Assembly: GCF_027913035.1 (NCBI RefSeq)
Contig: NZ_CP115775.1
Span: forward strand, 1,860,001-1,924,000
DNA: 64,000 nucleotides
Direction: 5' to 3'
Origin: Paracoccus albus
GTDB taxonomy: Bacteria > Pseudomonadota > Alphaproteobacteria > Rhodobacterales > Rhodobacteraceae
Positions 47,350 through 56,835 of the stretch are shown piece by piece. Each line of letters starts with the position of its first letter. Positions within the stretch are counted from its first letter, which is position 1. The notes under the pieces are model-generated. The model saw nothing but the letters and a program-made list of their open reading frames with translations, was not told where the DNA came from and ran no database searches. Made by a program: the position numbers and the translations under genes.

Positions 47350-47466
47350 GATGGCGAGCAGGCAATAACGCGGGCATTTCCCCTTCCCATCTCATCCAAA
47401 CCCTGCTATGCGCCCGGCTTCGGCTTCACCCTTGGAGGAAGCCGGTTAACCTGAAAGGAATATATC

Positions 47467-48135
47467 ATGGCCAAAGAGATCCCAGATCTGGTGGCCGAGG
47501 CACGTACGGGGACAGGCAAGGGGGCCGCCCGTCAAGCTCGCCGTAACGGCAAGGTGCCCGGCATTGTTTATGGTGACGGTAAAGACCCCGTCGCCGTTCA
47601 GTTCGACTTCAACCAGCTTCTGACCAAGCTGCGCGCCGGTCGCTTCATGTCCACGCTGTGGAACCTGAAGCTGGACGGTCAGGATGACGTTCGTGTCATC
47701 TGCCGCGGCGTCCAGAAAGACGTGGTGAAGGACCTGCCGACGCATATCGATTTCATGCGCCTGCGCCGGACGTCGAAAGTGAACCTGTTCATCCATGTCG
47801 AGTTCATCAACCACGACAAGGCCCCTGGCCTGAAGCGTGGCGGCACGCTGGTGACGGTGCGCCCGGAAGTCGAACTCGTCGTGACCGCAGGCGACATTCC
47901 GGAAAGCATCGTTGTCGATCTGGAAGGCAAGGAAATCGGCGATTCGATCCATATCGGCGATATCAAGCTGCCTTCGGGCGCGAAGCCGACGACCGACCGC
48001 AATTTCGTGATTGCAAACCTCGCCGCACCGTCCGCTCTGGTCTCTGAGGAGGCCGAGGAAGATGCAGCCGATGCAGACGCCGAAGTCACCGAGGCCGCGG
48101 GCGAAGACGCAGCGGAAGAAAACGCAGAAGAGTGA
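47467..48135 (+). CDS. rplY: 50S ribosomal protein L25 (general stress protein Ctc)
   Basis: The product is 222 residues, the long CTC form. The 5S-rRNA-binding L25 domain occupies residues 1-95 ([32 protein letters not shown]). The TL5 C-terminal domain follows ([40 protein letters not shown]), and an acidic Glu/Ala tail ends it. A terminator follows at once. In many relatives pth comes next; here a dead IS3 copy does. Confidence 0.96.
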   Translation: MAKEIPDLVAEARTGTGKGAARQARRNGKVPGIVYGDGKDPVAVQFDFNQLLTKLRAGRFMSTLWNLKLDGQDDVRVICRGVQKDVVKDLPTHIDFMRLRRTSKVNLFIHVEFINHDKAPGLKRGGTLVTVRPEVELVVTAGDIPESIVVDLEGKEIGDSIHIGDIKLPSGAKPTTDRNFVIANLAAPSALVSEEAEEDAADADAEVTEAAGEDAAEENAEE

Positions 48136-48426
48136 TCTTCAGCACCTGCGAAACAGAAAGGCGGCGTTCGATGCGCCGCCTTTTTCATTGCAATAATGCA
48201 GCCAAAGAAAATTCCCTTTACGTGCCGCTTTATGAAAGTTGCCTATCAGAAGTTAGCTTGGAAGGTTTCTTAACGTGTTCAATAATTTAGAATTAATAGG
48301 CTAGGAGTTAAAAGGGGCCTATTTACTTAACTATCCTCTATTGACGGCTTGCGCACCCTCAGGTGCGTAAGCTTTCAGTCTTCAGCCAAACCGAACTCCA
48401 TTTGATCCCATAGGCTCGACGAAACA
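48136..48426. other. Gene-free, AT-rich interval
   Basis: After the rplY terminator about 240 bases are clearly richer in A and T than the surroundings and carry no frame with a ribosome site. One hairpin (TTGCGCACC, loop CTCA, GGTGCGTAA) lies at 48349-48370. The composition suggests foreign or decayed DNA beside the IS3 copy. Confidence 0.6.
48157..48185 (+). terminator. Rho-independent terminator of rplY
   Basis: AAAGGCGGCG pairs with CGCCGCCTTT (10 bp) around a 7-base loop, then T residues. It starts 21 bases after the rplY stop. Confidence 0.88.
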
Positions 48427-48487
48427 TGGCCTGCTGCCGGTTTCGCGGACACCCGGATAGGGTGTTTATGAAACTGGAGAATCTACA

Positions 48488-48818
48488 TGGCGAGAAAAGC
48501 ATTCAGCCGCGAGTTCAAGCGGGAAGCGGTGGAATTGATAACGAAGCGTGTCGTCAGCACTGGCAGGCTTCAAGGGGTCTTGGAATACAGGCGACTGCGC
48601 TTCGCCGGTGGGTGCGGGCATCTGCGACAGACGGGGCGGCTGCGCTTCCTGGTCACGGCAAGCTAACCCCGGAACAGGAACAGCTCAGGAACCTGCGGCG
48701 CGAAGTGTCGAAGCTGAAGGCGGAGCGGGACATTCTAAAAAAGGCCGCGGCCTACTTCGTCAAGGACCAGCTGCGATGTTTGGACTTGTGGCGAAACACC
48801 GAGGGGTCTGGCCAGTGA
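48488..48818 (+). pseudogene. IS3-family transposase OrfA, frameshifted
   Basis: The start is MARKAFSREFKREAVELITK, the regular OrfA N-terminus. Around 48555-48570 the reading frame changes and the rest continues in the next frame as ASRGLGIQATALRRWVRASA, then LTPEQEQLRNLRREVSKLKA and DILKKAAAYFVKD. A CTAAAAAAG stretch near 48735-48743 is the usual IS3 slippery site. The indel inactivates OrfA. Confidence 0.8.
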
Positions 48819-49633
48819 GTTGGATGTGTGACGCGCTCGGTGTGTCACGAAGCGGCTTCCATGCCTGGTTGACGCGACCACGCAGCGACCGGTCGATCCG
48901 CGACGAATAGCTATCGGCAGTGATCCGCAGAAGTTTTCTGCGTTCAGACCAGAGCTATGGCGCACGGCGGGTCTGGCATGATCTTCTTGAAGAGGGCTAT
49001 TCCTGCGGGCTGCATTGCGTCGAGCGACTGATGCGGCAGGCGGCCTTCAGAGCTCGCCCAAAGCGTCGAAAACCAACTGAAGACGAGGGCCCGAGGTCGA
49101 TCATAGCTGCCAACGTGCTTGAACGTGGGTTCGATGCGGATAGCCCGAACCAGAAATGGGCGGCGGACTTCACCTGTATCTTAACAGCGGAAGGCTGGCT
49201 CTATGTCGCCGCCGTCATTGATCTCTTCTCGCAGCGTGTCGTTGGATGGTCCATGAGCGACCAGATGACGGCCCAGATGGTCACGGACGCCTTGATCATG
49301 GCGATCTGGCGCAGAGGCAGGCCGCAGGATCTGCTGCATCATTCCGATCAGGGCAGCCAGTATACCAGCGAACCGTTCCAAAGGCTGATGGCCGATTACG
49401 GCATCGCCTTTTCGATGAGCCGGTCCGGAAATGTCTGGGACAACGCTGCGATGGAGAGCTTCTTCTGTTCGCTGAAAACCGAACGTGTCAGGCGGAAAAC
49501 CTACCGCACAAGAAAACAGGCACGCGCAGATGTCTTCGACTACATCGAGCGGTTCTACAATCCAAAGCGCCGATACTCGACCATCGGCTACCTAAGCCCT
49601 ATCACATTCGAGGAGCGAGCTATGAAAGCTTAA
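48775..49633 (+). pseudogene. IS3-family transposase OrfB, interrupted by a stop codon
   Basis: The frame begins MFGLVAKHRGVWPVSWMCDA and reads to RSIRDE, where TAG at 48908-48910 interrupts it; translation then continues in the same frame as LSAVIRRSFLRSDQSYGARR. The DDE catalytic residues are all still present: WAADFTCILTAEGWLYVAAV (Asp), HHSDQGSQYTSEPF (Asp) and NVWDNAAMESFF (Glu). A GTG at 48920 gives a 237-residue catalytic fragment. The single nonsense codon plus the orfA indel should silence the element. Confidence 0.82.
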
Positions 49634-49728
49634 GTTACCGTCCGGCAGAAGGCTACCCTGGCTTTCGCGACAGGTTAAGCGAAGCGTGCCCTCGACAAAG
49701 ATCACCATCCCGTGACGCAGCGTTTTTG

Positions 49729-49744
49729 TTTACGTTTACGTCAA
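49729..49744. promoter_or_regulatory. LiuR-like palindromic operator upstream of the MerR gene
   Basis: The 16-base site TTTACGTTTACGTCAA is an imperfect palindrome (TTKACGTWWACGTMAA) and fits the type of site known for LiuR, the MerR-family regulator of branched-chain and fatty acid catabolism. It lies 52 bases before the MerR start codon. Confidence 0.6.
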
Positions 49745-49795
49745 CAAGCACCACTATTTCATCCGTGAACTTTAGCGGAAGAGGAGCCGCCAGGG

Positions 49796-50182
49796 ATGAG
49801 CGACAAACTCATGACCATCCGCCAGATGTGCGATGCCTTCGATGTCACGCCGCGCACCTTGCGCTTCTACGAGGCACGCGAATTGATTTCACCAGAGCGT
49901 CGCGGGCAGCATCGCCTGTACGATCGCCGGGACCGGGCGCGCCTCAAACTGATATTGCAGGGCAAACGCTTCGGCTTCAGCCTTGAGGAGATCCGCCAGC
50001 TGTTGGAGTTGTACGATCCCCGCGACAACAACGTGACCCAGCTGGCAGCCACGCTGGATGCGGCGCGCATCCGCCTGGCCGACATGATCCGCCAGCAGGA
50101 CGAACTCGGGCAGGCAATCAAGGACCTGACCCAGCAAATAGATGAAACAGAACGCCTTCTGAACGCCCGCAAGGCCGGCTGA
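49796..50182 (+). CDS. MerR-family regulator of the beta-oxidation genes (LiuR-like)
   Basis: The product is 128 residues. The MerR winged helix reads [40 protein letters not shown] and [20 protein letters not shown], followed by a coiled-coil dimer helix ([20 protein letters not shown]). There is no metal-binding Cys set. It directly precedes an acyl-CoA dehydrogenase gene, and the upstream palindrome supports a LiuR-type regulator that senses CoA thioesters. The ligand is not known. Confidence 0.85.
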   Translation: MSDKLMTIRQMCDAFDVTPRTLRFYEARELISPERRGQHRLYDRRDRARLKLILQGKRFGFSLEEIRQLLELYDPRDNNVTQLAATLDAARIRLADMIRQQDELGQAIKDLTQQIDETERLLNARKAG

Positions 50183-50217
50183 AACCGAAATTCTCGTATC
50201 AACGAACAGGACCGAAC

Positions 50218-51993
50218 ATGCCGATTTACAATGCCCCCGTCCGCGACATGCAGTTCATTCTTCACGAGGTGCTGAATGTCTCCGCCTCGGGCCTGCCCGG
50301 ACATGATGAACTTGATCGCGATTTCACCGAAGCCGTTCTTGACGCTGCGGGCAAGCTGGCCAGCGATGTCCTGACGCCGCTGAACCGCGTCGGCGACGAA
50401 CAGGGATGTGTGCTGGAAAACGGTGTCGTGCGCACGCCGAAAGGCTTCAAGGAAGCGTTCGACCAGATGAAGGAAGGCGGCTGGACCGCGCTTGACTGCG
50501 ATCCGGAATATGGCGGTCAAGGCATGCCCTATGTGCTGGGACTGGCGACCGGCGAACTGTTCGTGTCGGCGAATATGGCCTTCAACATGTATCAGGGCCT
50601 GACCCATGGCGCCTATTCCGCCATCCACACCCACGGCTCCGACGAACAGAAGCAGAAATACCTGCCTAAGATGGTGTCCTGCGAATGGACCGGCACCATG
50701 AACCTGACCGAACCGCATGCGGGCACCGATCTGGGCATGCTGCGCACCAAGGCGGAACCGCAGGATGATGGCAGCTATCTGATCTCTGGCCAGAAGATCT
50801 TCATCTCCGCCGGCGATCACGACATGGCCGACAATGTCATCCATCTGGTGCTGGCCAAAGCCCCCGGCGGTGGTGAGGGCACAAAGGGCATCAGCCTGTT
50901 CATCGTGCCGAAGTTCCTCGTGAACGAAGATGGCTCTCTGGGTGAACGCAACGGCGTCAGCGTCGGCAACCTTGAAGAGAAGATGGGCATTCACGGCAAC
51001 TCGACCTGCGTGATGAATTATGACGAAGCGAAAGGCTGGCTGCTCGGTGATCTGCACAAAGGCATGCGCGCCATGTTCACCATGATGAACGAAGCCCGCA
51101 TCGGCGTCGGCCTGCAAGGCTACGCGGTCGCCGAGGCCGCCTATCAGAACGCGGTCGAATATGCCAAGGACCGCCTGCAGGGCCGCGCCGTCACTGGCAC
51201 GGAAAACCCGAAAGGCCCGGCCGATCCGCTGATCGTACATCCCGACATCCGCCGCAGTCTCATGGATCAGAAAAGCTTCCTGGAGGGCGCACGCATGCTG
51301 TCCTTCTGGGCTGCACACCAGATCGACAAGGCGAAGAATGGCGATGATGAGGCGGAGGGCGCTGTCTCACTGCTCACGCCAGTCATCAAGGGCTTCCTGA
51401 CTGACAAGGGCTTTGACACGACCGTGCTGGCGCAGCAGGTCTATGGCGGGCACGGCTATATCGAAGAGCACGGGATGAGCCAATTCGTCCGCGATGCCCG
51501 CATCACGATGATCTATGAAGGCGCAAACGGCATTCAAGCGCTCGACCTTGTCGGCCGCAAGCTGGCTCAGGATGGCGGCAAGCATGTCATGGCCTTCTTT
51601 GAAGAGGTGAAAGGCTTCATCAAGCAAAACGAAGGCAACGAAGCACTGAAGGCGGATTTCCTCGAACCGCTGAAAGCGGCCTCGAAAGACCTGCAGGCAG
51701 CCGCAATGTTCTTCATGCAGAACGGCATGAAGAACCCGAACCACGCGCTTGCGGGTTCCTATGACTTCATGCACCTGTTCGGCCATACCGCACTTGGCTT
51801 CATGTGGGCGCGGATGGCAGTTGCTGCGCAGAACGCGCTGAATGACGGTTCAGGCGACACGGGGTTCTACGAAGAAAAACTGGCGACCGGCCGCTACTAC
51901 ATGAAGCGCCAGCTTCCGATGACCGCGACGCACAAGGCACGTATCGAGTCAGGTGCGGATCCGGTGATGGCGCTCGACGCAGAGCAGTTCTGA
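50218..51993 (+). CDS. Acyl-CoA dehydrogenase (long FadE/DmdC-like form)
   Basis: The product is 591 residues. The flavin domains run to about residue 450: [60 protein letters not shown] and [20 protein letters not shown]. The catalytic Glu is in [20 protein letters not shown]. The extra C-terminal domain of about 130 residues defines the group that includes 3-methylmercaptopropionyl-CoA dehydrogenase (DmdC). Fatty acyl-CoA is the likelier substrate given fadA/fadB nearby. It starts 35 bases after the MerR gene. Confidence 0.92.
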   Translation: MPIYNAPVRDMQFILHEVLNVSASGLPGHDELDRDFTEAVLDAAGKLASDVLTPLNRVGDEQGCVLENGVVRTPKGFKEAFDQMKEGGWTALDCDPEYGGQGMPYVLGLATGELFVSANMAFNMYQGLTHGAYSAIHTHGSDEQKQKYLPKMVSCEWTGTMNLTEPHAGTDLGMLRTKAEPQDDGSYLISGQKIFISAGDHDMADNVIHLVLAKAPGGGEGTKGISLFIVPKFLVNEDGSLGERNGVSVGNLEEKMGIHGNSTCVMNYDEAKGWLLGDLHKGMRAMFTMMNEARIGVGLQGYAVAEAAYQNAVEYAKDRLQGRAVTGTENPKGPADPLIVHPDIRRSLMDQKSFLEGARMLSFWAAHQIDKAKNGDDEAEGAVSLLTPVIKGFLTDKGFDTTVLAQQVYGGHGYIEEHGMSQFVRDARITMIYEGANGIQALDLVGRKLAQDGGKHVMAFFEEVKGFIKQNEGNEALKADFLEPLKAASKDLQAAAMFFMQNGMKNPNHALAGSYDFMHLFGHTALGFMWARMAVAAQNALNDGSGDTGFYEEKLATGRYYMKRQLPMTATHKARIESGADPVMALDAEQF

Positions 51994-52048
51994 CAAATGC
52001 GTCATTCAGCTGCCCCGGCACAGACGAGCCATGGGTTCATCGACGCGA

Positions 52049-52083
52049 CCGCCTCCGGCGGGGGTATTTGAGTGAAGAAGAAG
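52049..52083. repeat. Intergenic repeat, partial copy 3
   Basis: CCGCCTCCGGCGGGGGTATT followed by TGAGTGAAGAAGAAG resembles the tail of the repeats at 11321 and 42626, with a shortened hairpin (CCGCCTCCGGCGG) and a different end. Confidence 0.5.
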
Positions 52084-52085
52084 CG

Positions 52086-52133
52086 GCCCCGGCCCGAACC
52101 GGACGATCTGCGACGGGTTCGGACCGGGGCTTT
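52086..52133 (+). terminator. Terminator after the acyl-CoA dehydrogenase gene
   Basis: GCCCCGGCCCGAACC pairs with GGTTCGGACCGGGGC over 15 positions with one mismatch, around a 15-base loop, and ends in TTT. It begins 92 bases after the stop. Confidence 0.7.
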
Positions 52134-52287
52134 CTCCTTCAGCGGTCATCGGCTCCCCAGCCTGTACCGCGAGATCAGGCATAAGGAACAAAGCTTGAGT
52201 TTCGGTTAAGCAGGCGGTTTCTTCTTCATAAAAATACCCGTGAACGTGCGGGCCGGTAAACCATCGTCAAACAGGGAGGAGCTACAG

Positions 52288-52914
52288 ATGACCGCACAAC
52301 TCTATTGCTTCGGAGAATCCGGTAACGCCTATAAGGCGGCGCTGACAATGGAGCTGGCGGGCTATGACTGGGAGCCCGTCTATGTCGACTTTTTCAACGG
52401 AGAGGGTCGCACGCCTGAATTCCGCGCCATGAATGAAATGGGCGAGGTGCCTGTGTTCCGCGAAGATGATCTGACACTGACACAATCGGCTGTCATACAG
52501 CTGCATGTCGCGGAAAAGACGGGTAAGTTTCTTGGCTCGGACCGCAACGAGGTTCTGCGTTGGCTGATGTTTGACAATCACAAGCTGTCAGGCCAGGCCG
52601 GGCCAGCACGTTTTTTGCAGAATTTCATCCCAGAGGATAAGCGACCGCAGGGTGCAATCGATTATCTCAAGGGTCGCCTGAATGCGGCTTATAAGGTGCT
52701 CGATACACATCTGACGGAACGTAACTGGGTGGCTGACGACGCGTTCACCATCGCGGATGCGGCCTGTTGCGGCTATCTTTTCTACCCGGAACCCTTCGGC
52801 TTCGACAGGGCCGAATGGCCAAATATCGACCGCTGGCTTGACGGCATAGCTGCCCTGCCCGGCTGGAAACACCCATATGACTTGATGCCCGGCAGCCCTG
52901 CCGACCGGGCGTAA
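52288..52914 (+). CDS. Glutathione S-transferase family protein
   Basis: The product is 208 residues. The N-terminal thioredoxin-like domain has LYCFGESGNAYKAALTMELA (the Ser/Asn active-site region), the cis-Pro in GEVPVFREDDLTLTQSAVI with the gamma-Glu-binding Gln-Ser, and the C-terminal helical domain has AFTIADAACCGYLF (N-capping box). The start at 52288 follows GGGAGGAG. It lies 12 bases before the thiolase gene. Its role in the beta-oxidation set is unclear; detoxifying enals or acting as a reductase are both guesses. Confidence 0.9.
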   Translation: MTAQLYCFGESGNAYKAALTMELAGYDWEPVYVDFFNGEGRTPEFRAMNEMGEVPVFREDDLTLTQSAVIQLHVAEKTGKFLGSDRNEVLRWLMFDNHKLSGQAGPARFLQNFIPEDKRPQGAIDYLKGRLNAAYKVLDTHLTERNWVADDAFTIADAACCGYLFYPEPFGFDRAEWPNIDRWLDGIAALPGWKHPYDLMPGSPADRA

Positions 52915-52925
52915 CAGGAGGAATT

Positions 52926-54137
52926 ATGACCGACGCCTTTATCTATGACGCCGCCCGCACGCCGCGCGGCAAGGGCCGCAAGGATGGCAGCCTGCACGAA
53001 GTCACCTCGCTGGCGCTGTCCGCAGGTCTGCTGAATGCCGTGAAGGAACGCAACGGGCTGGAAGGCCACGCAGTTGAGGACCTCATCTGGGGCAATGTCA
53101 CCCAGGTCAAGGAACAGGGCGGCTGCCTGGCGCGCTCGGCCGTGCTGGCCTCGGATCTCGATGAATCGATCCCCGGCCTGTCGATCAACCGCTTCTGCGC
53201 AAGCGGAATGGAGGCCGTGAACCTCGCCGCCAACCAGATCCGGGGCGGGGCCGGGAACGGCTATATCGCCGGCGGGGTCGAGATGATGGGCCGCGTGGCC
53301 ATGGGCAGCGACGGGGCGGCGATTGCCGTTGATCCCAGCCTTGCGATGAAGACCTATTTCGTGCCGCAGGGGATCAGCGCCGACATCATCGCCACGGAAT
53401 ATGGTTTCAGCCGTGAAGATGCCGACGCTCTGGCCGTCGAGTCCCAGAAACGCGCCGCCAAGGCATGGGAGGAAGGCCGTTTCGATAAATCCATCGTCCC
53501 GGTGAAGGACCAGAACGGGCTGACCATTCTGGACCGCGACGAATATATGCGCCCCGGCACCTCGGTCGAGGATCTGGGCAAGCTGAAGGCCAGCTTTCAG
53601 GAGATGGGAGAGATCATGCCCGGCTTCGACAAGGTGGCGATGCTGAAATACCCGCATCTGGAGAAGATCAACCATATCCACCATGCCGGGAATTCCTCGG
53701 GCATCGTGGACGGCGCCGCCGCCGTGCTGATCGGGAATGAGGAATTCGGCAAGGCCAATGGCCTGAAGCCCCGCGCCCGCATCCGCGCCACCGCGAAGAT
53801 CGGCACTGATCCGACGATCATGCTGACCGGCCCGGTGCCGGTGACCGAAAAGATCCTGCGCGACAGCGGCATGTCGATCGGCGATATCGACCTCTTCGAG
53901 GTGAACGAAGCGTTCTCGGCGGTCGTGCTGCGCTTCATGCAGGCCTTCCAGGTCGATCCGTCGATCATCAACGTCAATGGCGGGGCCATCGCCATGGGCC
54001 ACCCTCTGGGCGCCACCGGCGCGATTATCATCGGCACGCTGCTCGACGAGCTTGAGCGTCAGGACAAGACGACCGGCCTTGCCACGCTCTGCGTCGCATC
54101 CGGCATGGGCGCGGCCACCATCATCGAGCGGGTCTGA
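52926..54137 (+). CDS. fadA: Acetyl-CoA acyltransferase (3-ketoacyl-CoA thiolase)
   Basis: Thiolase cleaves 3-ketoacyl-CoA in the last step of beta-oxidation. The product is 403 residues. The nucleophile Cys is in SINRFCASGMEAVNLAANQI, the His in NVNGGAIAMGHPLGATGAII, and the second Cys in ATLCVASGMGAATIIERV. NEAFSAVVLRF is also typical. Its stop codon shares a base with the cupin start, so thiolase, cupin and the FadB-type gene form one tight unit. The symbol follows function; substrate length is unknown. Confidence 0.94.
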   Translation: MTDAFIYDAARTPRGKGRKDGSLHEVTSLALSAGLLNAVKERNGLEGHAVEDLIWGNVTQVKEQGGCLARSAVLASDLDESIPGLSINRFCASGMEAVNLAANQIRGGAGNGYIAGGVEMMGRVAMGSDGAAIAVDPSLAMKTYFVPQGISADIIATEYGFSREDADALAVESQKRAAKAWEEGRFDKSIVPVKDQNGLTILDRDEYMRPGTSVEDLGKLKASFQEMGEIMPGFDKVAMLKYPHLEKINHIHHAGNSSGIVDGAAAVLIGNEEFGKANGLKPRARIRATAKIGTDPTIMLTGPVPVTEKILRDSGMSIGDIDLFEVNEAFSAVVLRFMQAFQVDPSIINVNGGAIAMGHPLGATGAIIIGTLLDELERQDKTTGLATLCVASGMGAATIIERV

Positions 54138-54634
54138 TGCCGAAGATCGACATCGACAAGGCGCCGGTCACGACGGCCTCGATCTACCCCGAGCCCTATG
54201 CGGCGCAGATGGCGGGGCGATCCTCGCGCGGGCTGGGTCAGGCGGCCGGGCTGACCCAGTTCGGGGTGAATATCGTCACGCTGGCGCCCGGCGCGGTCGC
54301 CAGCCTGCGCCACTGGCATCTGAACGAGGACGAATTCGCCATGGTCCTGACGGGTGATCTGATCCTGATCGAGGATCAGGGCGAGATCCCCATGCGCCCG
54401 GGCGATTGCGCCGCATGGCGGGCGGGCGTCGCGAACGGGCATCGTTTCGTCAACCGGTCGGACGCGCCGGCCAGCTTTCTGGTCGTTGGCAGCAAGGCTG
54501 CCAGCGAAACCGTGACCTATGCCGATGTCGACATGATCCTGCGGATCGACGGCGATGGCATCGAGATGACCTATCATGACGGCAGCGACTGGTCCGGCCC
54601 CCGCGACCTCGCGCCCAAGGGAGACAGGAAATGA
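54137..54634 (+). CDS. Cupin-domain protein
   Basis: The product is 165 residues. The cupin core shows NIVTLAPGAVASLRHWHLNE with the first metal His pair (H-W-H), EDEFAMVLTGDLILIEDQGE and the second motif MRPGDCAAWRAGVANGHRFV. It is a small single-domain cupin without a helix-turn-helix. Placed between fadA and fadB with 1- and 4-base overlaps, it should be made in step with them. Its reaction is unknown; similar cupins recur in this operon in relatives. Confidence 0.88.
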   Translation: MPKIDIDKAPVTTASIYPEPYAAQMAGRSSRGLGQAAGLTQFGVNIVTLAPGAVASLRHWHLNEDEFAMVLTGDLILIEDQGEIPMRPGDCAAWRAGVANGHRFVNRSDAPASFLVVGSKAASETVTYADVDMILRIDGDGIEMTYHDGSDWSGPRDLAPKGDRK

Positions 54635-56817
54635 CCGAATTTACCATGAACAAGGACGCCGACGGCGTCGCCACCATCACCTGGGACGTGCCGGGCAAGT
54701 CGATGAACGTGCTCACCGAGGCTGGCATCCGCGAGCTTGACGGCCATATCGACACCGCGCTTGCCGACGATTCCGTCAAGGGGATCGTCATCACCAGCGG
54801 CAAGCCCGACTTCGCCGCCGGCATGGATCTGAACGTGCTCGGCTCGATGAAGGACGAGGGCGGCGCGCCGGCCATATTCGATCTGGTGATGCAACTCCAT
54901 GGCGTGCTGCGCAAGATCGAGCGCGCCGGGATGGATACCAAGACCAACAAGGGCGGCAAGCCAATTGCGGCCGCCCTGCCCGGCACCGCTCTTGGTATCG
55001 GGCTGGAGCTTCCTCTGGCCACGCATCGCATCTTTGCCGCCGACAACCCGAAGGCCAAGATCGGCCTGCCCGAGATCATGGTCGGTATTTTCCCCGGCGC
55101 GGGTGGCACGACGCGGTTGGTGCGAAAGTTGGGCGCTATGGCTGCGGCTCCGCTGTTGCTGGAGGGCAAGCTGAACGATCCGAAGAAGGCGAAATCTGCT
55201 GGCGTCATTGATGAGGTTGTGGACGATCCCGTCGCCGCTGCTCGCGAATGGGTGCTGAACGCAACCGACACCGATATCGTGAAGCCGTGGGACCAGAAGG
55301 GCTATAAAATGCCCGGCGGCGAGCCCTTCCACCCCTCGGGCTTCATGACCTTTGTCGGCGCGAATGCGATGGTTCATGGCAAGACGATGGGCGTCTATCC
55401 GGCGGCCAAGGCTCTGCTGAGCGCGGTCTATGAGGGCGCTCAGGTGCCCTTTGACACAGCGCTTAAGATCGAGGCGCGGTGGTTCACAAATGTGCTGATG
55501 AACCCGTCCTCGGGCGCAATGATCCGCAGCCTGTTCATCAATAAGGAGGCTTTGGAGAAGGGCGCAAACCGTCCCGATGTGCCGGATGAGAAGGTGAAAA
55601 AAGTCGGCATTCTGGGCGCGGGCATGATGGGGGCGGGGATCGCCTATGTCAGCGCCAATGCCGGGATTGAGGTCGTGCTGATCGACGCCAAGCAGGAATC
55701 GGCGGATAAGGGCAAGGCCTATTCCGAAGGCATCCTCGACAAGGGGATCAGCCGCAAGAAACTCACCGAAGAGAAGAAGGCCGAGGTTCTGGCCCGCATC
55801 ACCGCGACCACGGACTATGCCGCTCTGGAAGGGTGCGACCTGATTGTCGAGGCCGTGTTCGAAGACCCCGGCGTCAAGGCCGAAGTTACCAAGAAAGCCG
55901 AAGCGGTGATCCCCGATACGGCGATCTTCGCGACCAACACCTCGACCCTGCCCATCACGGAACTGGCCAAGGCGTCCTCTCGCCCCGAACAGTTCATCGG
56001 CATCCACTTCTTCAGCCCCGTGGATAAGATGCTGCTGGTGGAAATCATCAAGGGCAAGCAGACCGGTCCCCGCGCCGTGGCGAAAGCGCTCGATTTCGTG
56101 CGCCAGATCCGCAAGACGCCAATTGTCGTTAACGATGCGCGGTTCTTCTATGCCAATCGCTGCATCATCCCCTACCTAAACGAGGGGATGCGGATGCTGG
56201 CCGAAGGCGTGAACCCGACGCTGATCGAGAACGCCGCGAAGATGATGGGCATGCCTCTGGGTCCGCTGCAACTGGTCGATGAGACCTCGATTGATCTCGG
56301 CGTGAAGATCGCCAAGGCAACCAAGGCCGCGATGGGCGATGCCTATCCCGATGGCGCCGTCGATGAGGTGCTGTTCTGGATGGCCGATCAGGGCCGCATG
56401 GGCCGCAAGTCGAATTCCGGCTTCTACGCCTATGATGAGAAGGGCAAGCGTCAGGGTCTGTGGGACGGGCTTGAGGAGAAATTCCCCGAAGCCGACGACC
56501 AGCCCGAACTGACAGAGGTCCAGCACCGCCTGATGTTCGCCCAAACGCTGGAAGCCGTGCGCGCGCTCGAGGAAGGTGTGCTGGAAGACATCCGCGAAGG
56601 CGATGTCGGCGCGATCCTTGGCTGGGGTTTCGCGCCGTGGTCTGGCGGTCCGTTCTCATGGCTCGACATGCTGGGTGCGGCCCGCGCGGTCGAGATCTGC
56701 GATAATCTGACCGCCGAACATGGCGAGCGCTTCAAGGCCCCGGCCCTGCTGCGCGAAATGGCCGAGAAAGACCAGACTTTTTACGGTCGCTTCGGAGCGC
56801 AGAAAAAGGCTGCCTGA
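54631..56817 (+). CDS. fadB: Fatty-acid oxidation multifunctional enzyme (enoyl-CoA hydratase / 3-hydroxyacyl-CoA dehydrogenase)
   Basis: The product is 728 residues. The N-terminal crotonase domain (1-190) shows GIVITSGKPDFAAGMDLNVL and LPEIMVGIFPGAGGTTRLVR with the catalytic Glu pair. The dehydrogenase part has the NAD site VGILGAGMMGAGIAYVSANA near residue 325, DLIVEAVFED, NTSTLPITELA, the catalytic His in IGIHFFSPVDKMLLVEIIKG, and the C-terminal helical repeat (WMADQGRMGRKSNSGFYAYD). It hydrates enoyl-CoA and oxidises the product to ketoacyl-CoA for the thiolase upstream. Confidence 0.95.
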   Translation: MTEFTMNKDADGVATITWDVPGKSMNVLTEAGIRELDGHIDTALADDSVKGIVITSGKPDFAAGMDLNVLGSMKDEGGAPAIFDLVMQLHGVLRKIERAGMDTKTNKGGKPIAAALPGTALGIGLELPLATHRIFAADNPKAKIGLPEIMVGIFPGAGGTTRLVRKLGAMAAAPLLLEGKLNDPKKAKSAGVIDEVVDDPVAAAREWVLNATDTDIVKPWDQKGYKMPGGEPFHPSGFMTFVGANAMVHGKTMGVYPAAKALLSAVYEGAQVPFDTALKIEARWFTNVLMNPSSGAMIRSLFINKEALEKGANRPDVPDEKVKKVGILGAGMMGAGIAYVSANAGIEVVLIDAKQESADKGKAYSEGILDKGISRKKLTEEKKAEVLARITATTDYAALEGCDLIVEAVFEDPGVKAEVTKKAEAVIPDTAIFATNTSTLPITELAKASSRPEQFIGIHFFSPVDKMLLVEIIKGKQTGPRAVAKALDFVRQIRKTPIVVNDARFFYANRCIIPYLNEGMRMLAEGVNPTLIENAAKMMGMPLGPLQLVDETSIDLGVKIAKATKAAMGDAYPDGAVDEVLFWMADQGRMGRKSNSGFYAYDEKGKRQGLWDGLEEKFPEADDQPELTEVQHRLMFAQTLEAVRALEEGVLEDIREGDVGAILGWGFAPWSGGPFSWLDMLGAARAVEICDNLTAEHGERFKAPALLREMAEKDQTFYGRFGAQKKAA

Positions 56818-56835
56818 CGCAACAGCCATGTGCAG

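Larger units (their letters stand above)
48427..49640 (+). mobile_element. IS3-family insertion sequence, decayed copy
   Basis: The segment spans a broken orfA and a broken orfB. The candidate left end is TGGCCTGCTGCCGGTTTCGC at 48427. I found no matching inverted copy after orfB, so the right end is probably lost just past 49633. Two inactivating changes are visible in the coding part. Confidence 0.75.
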
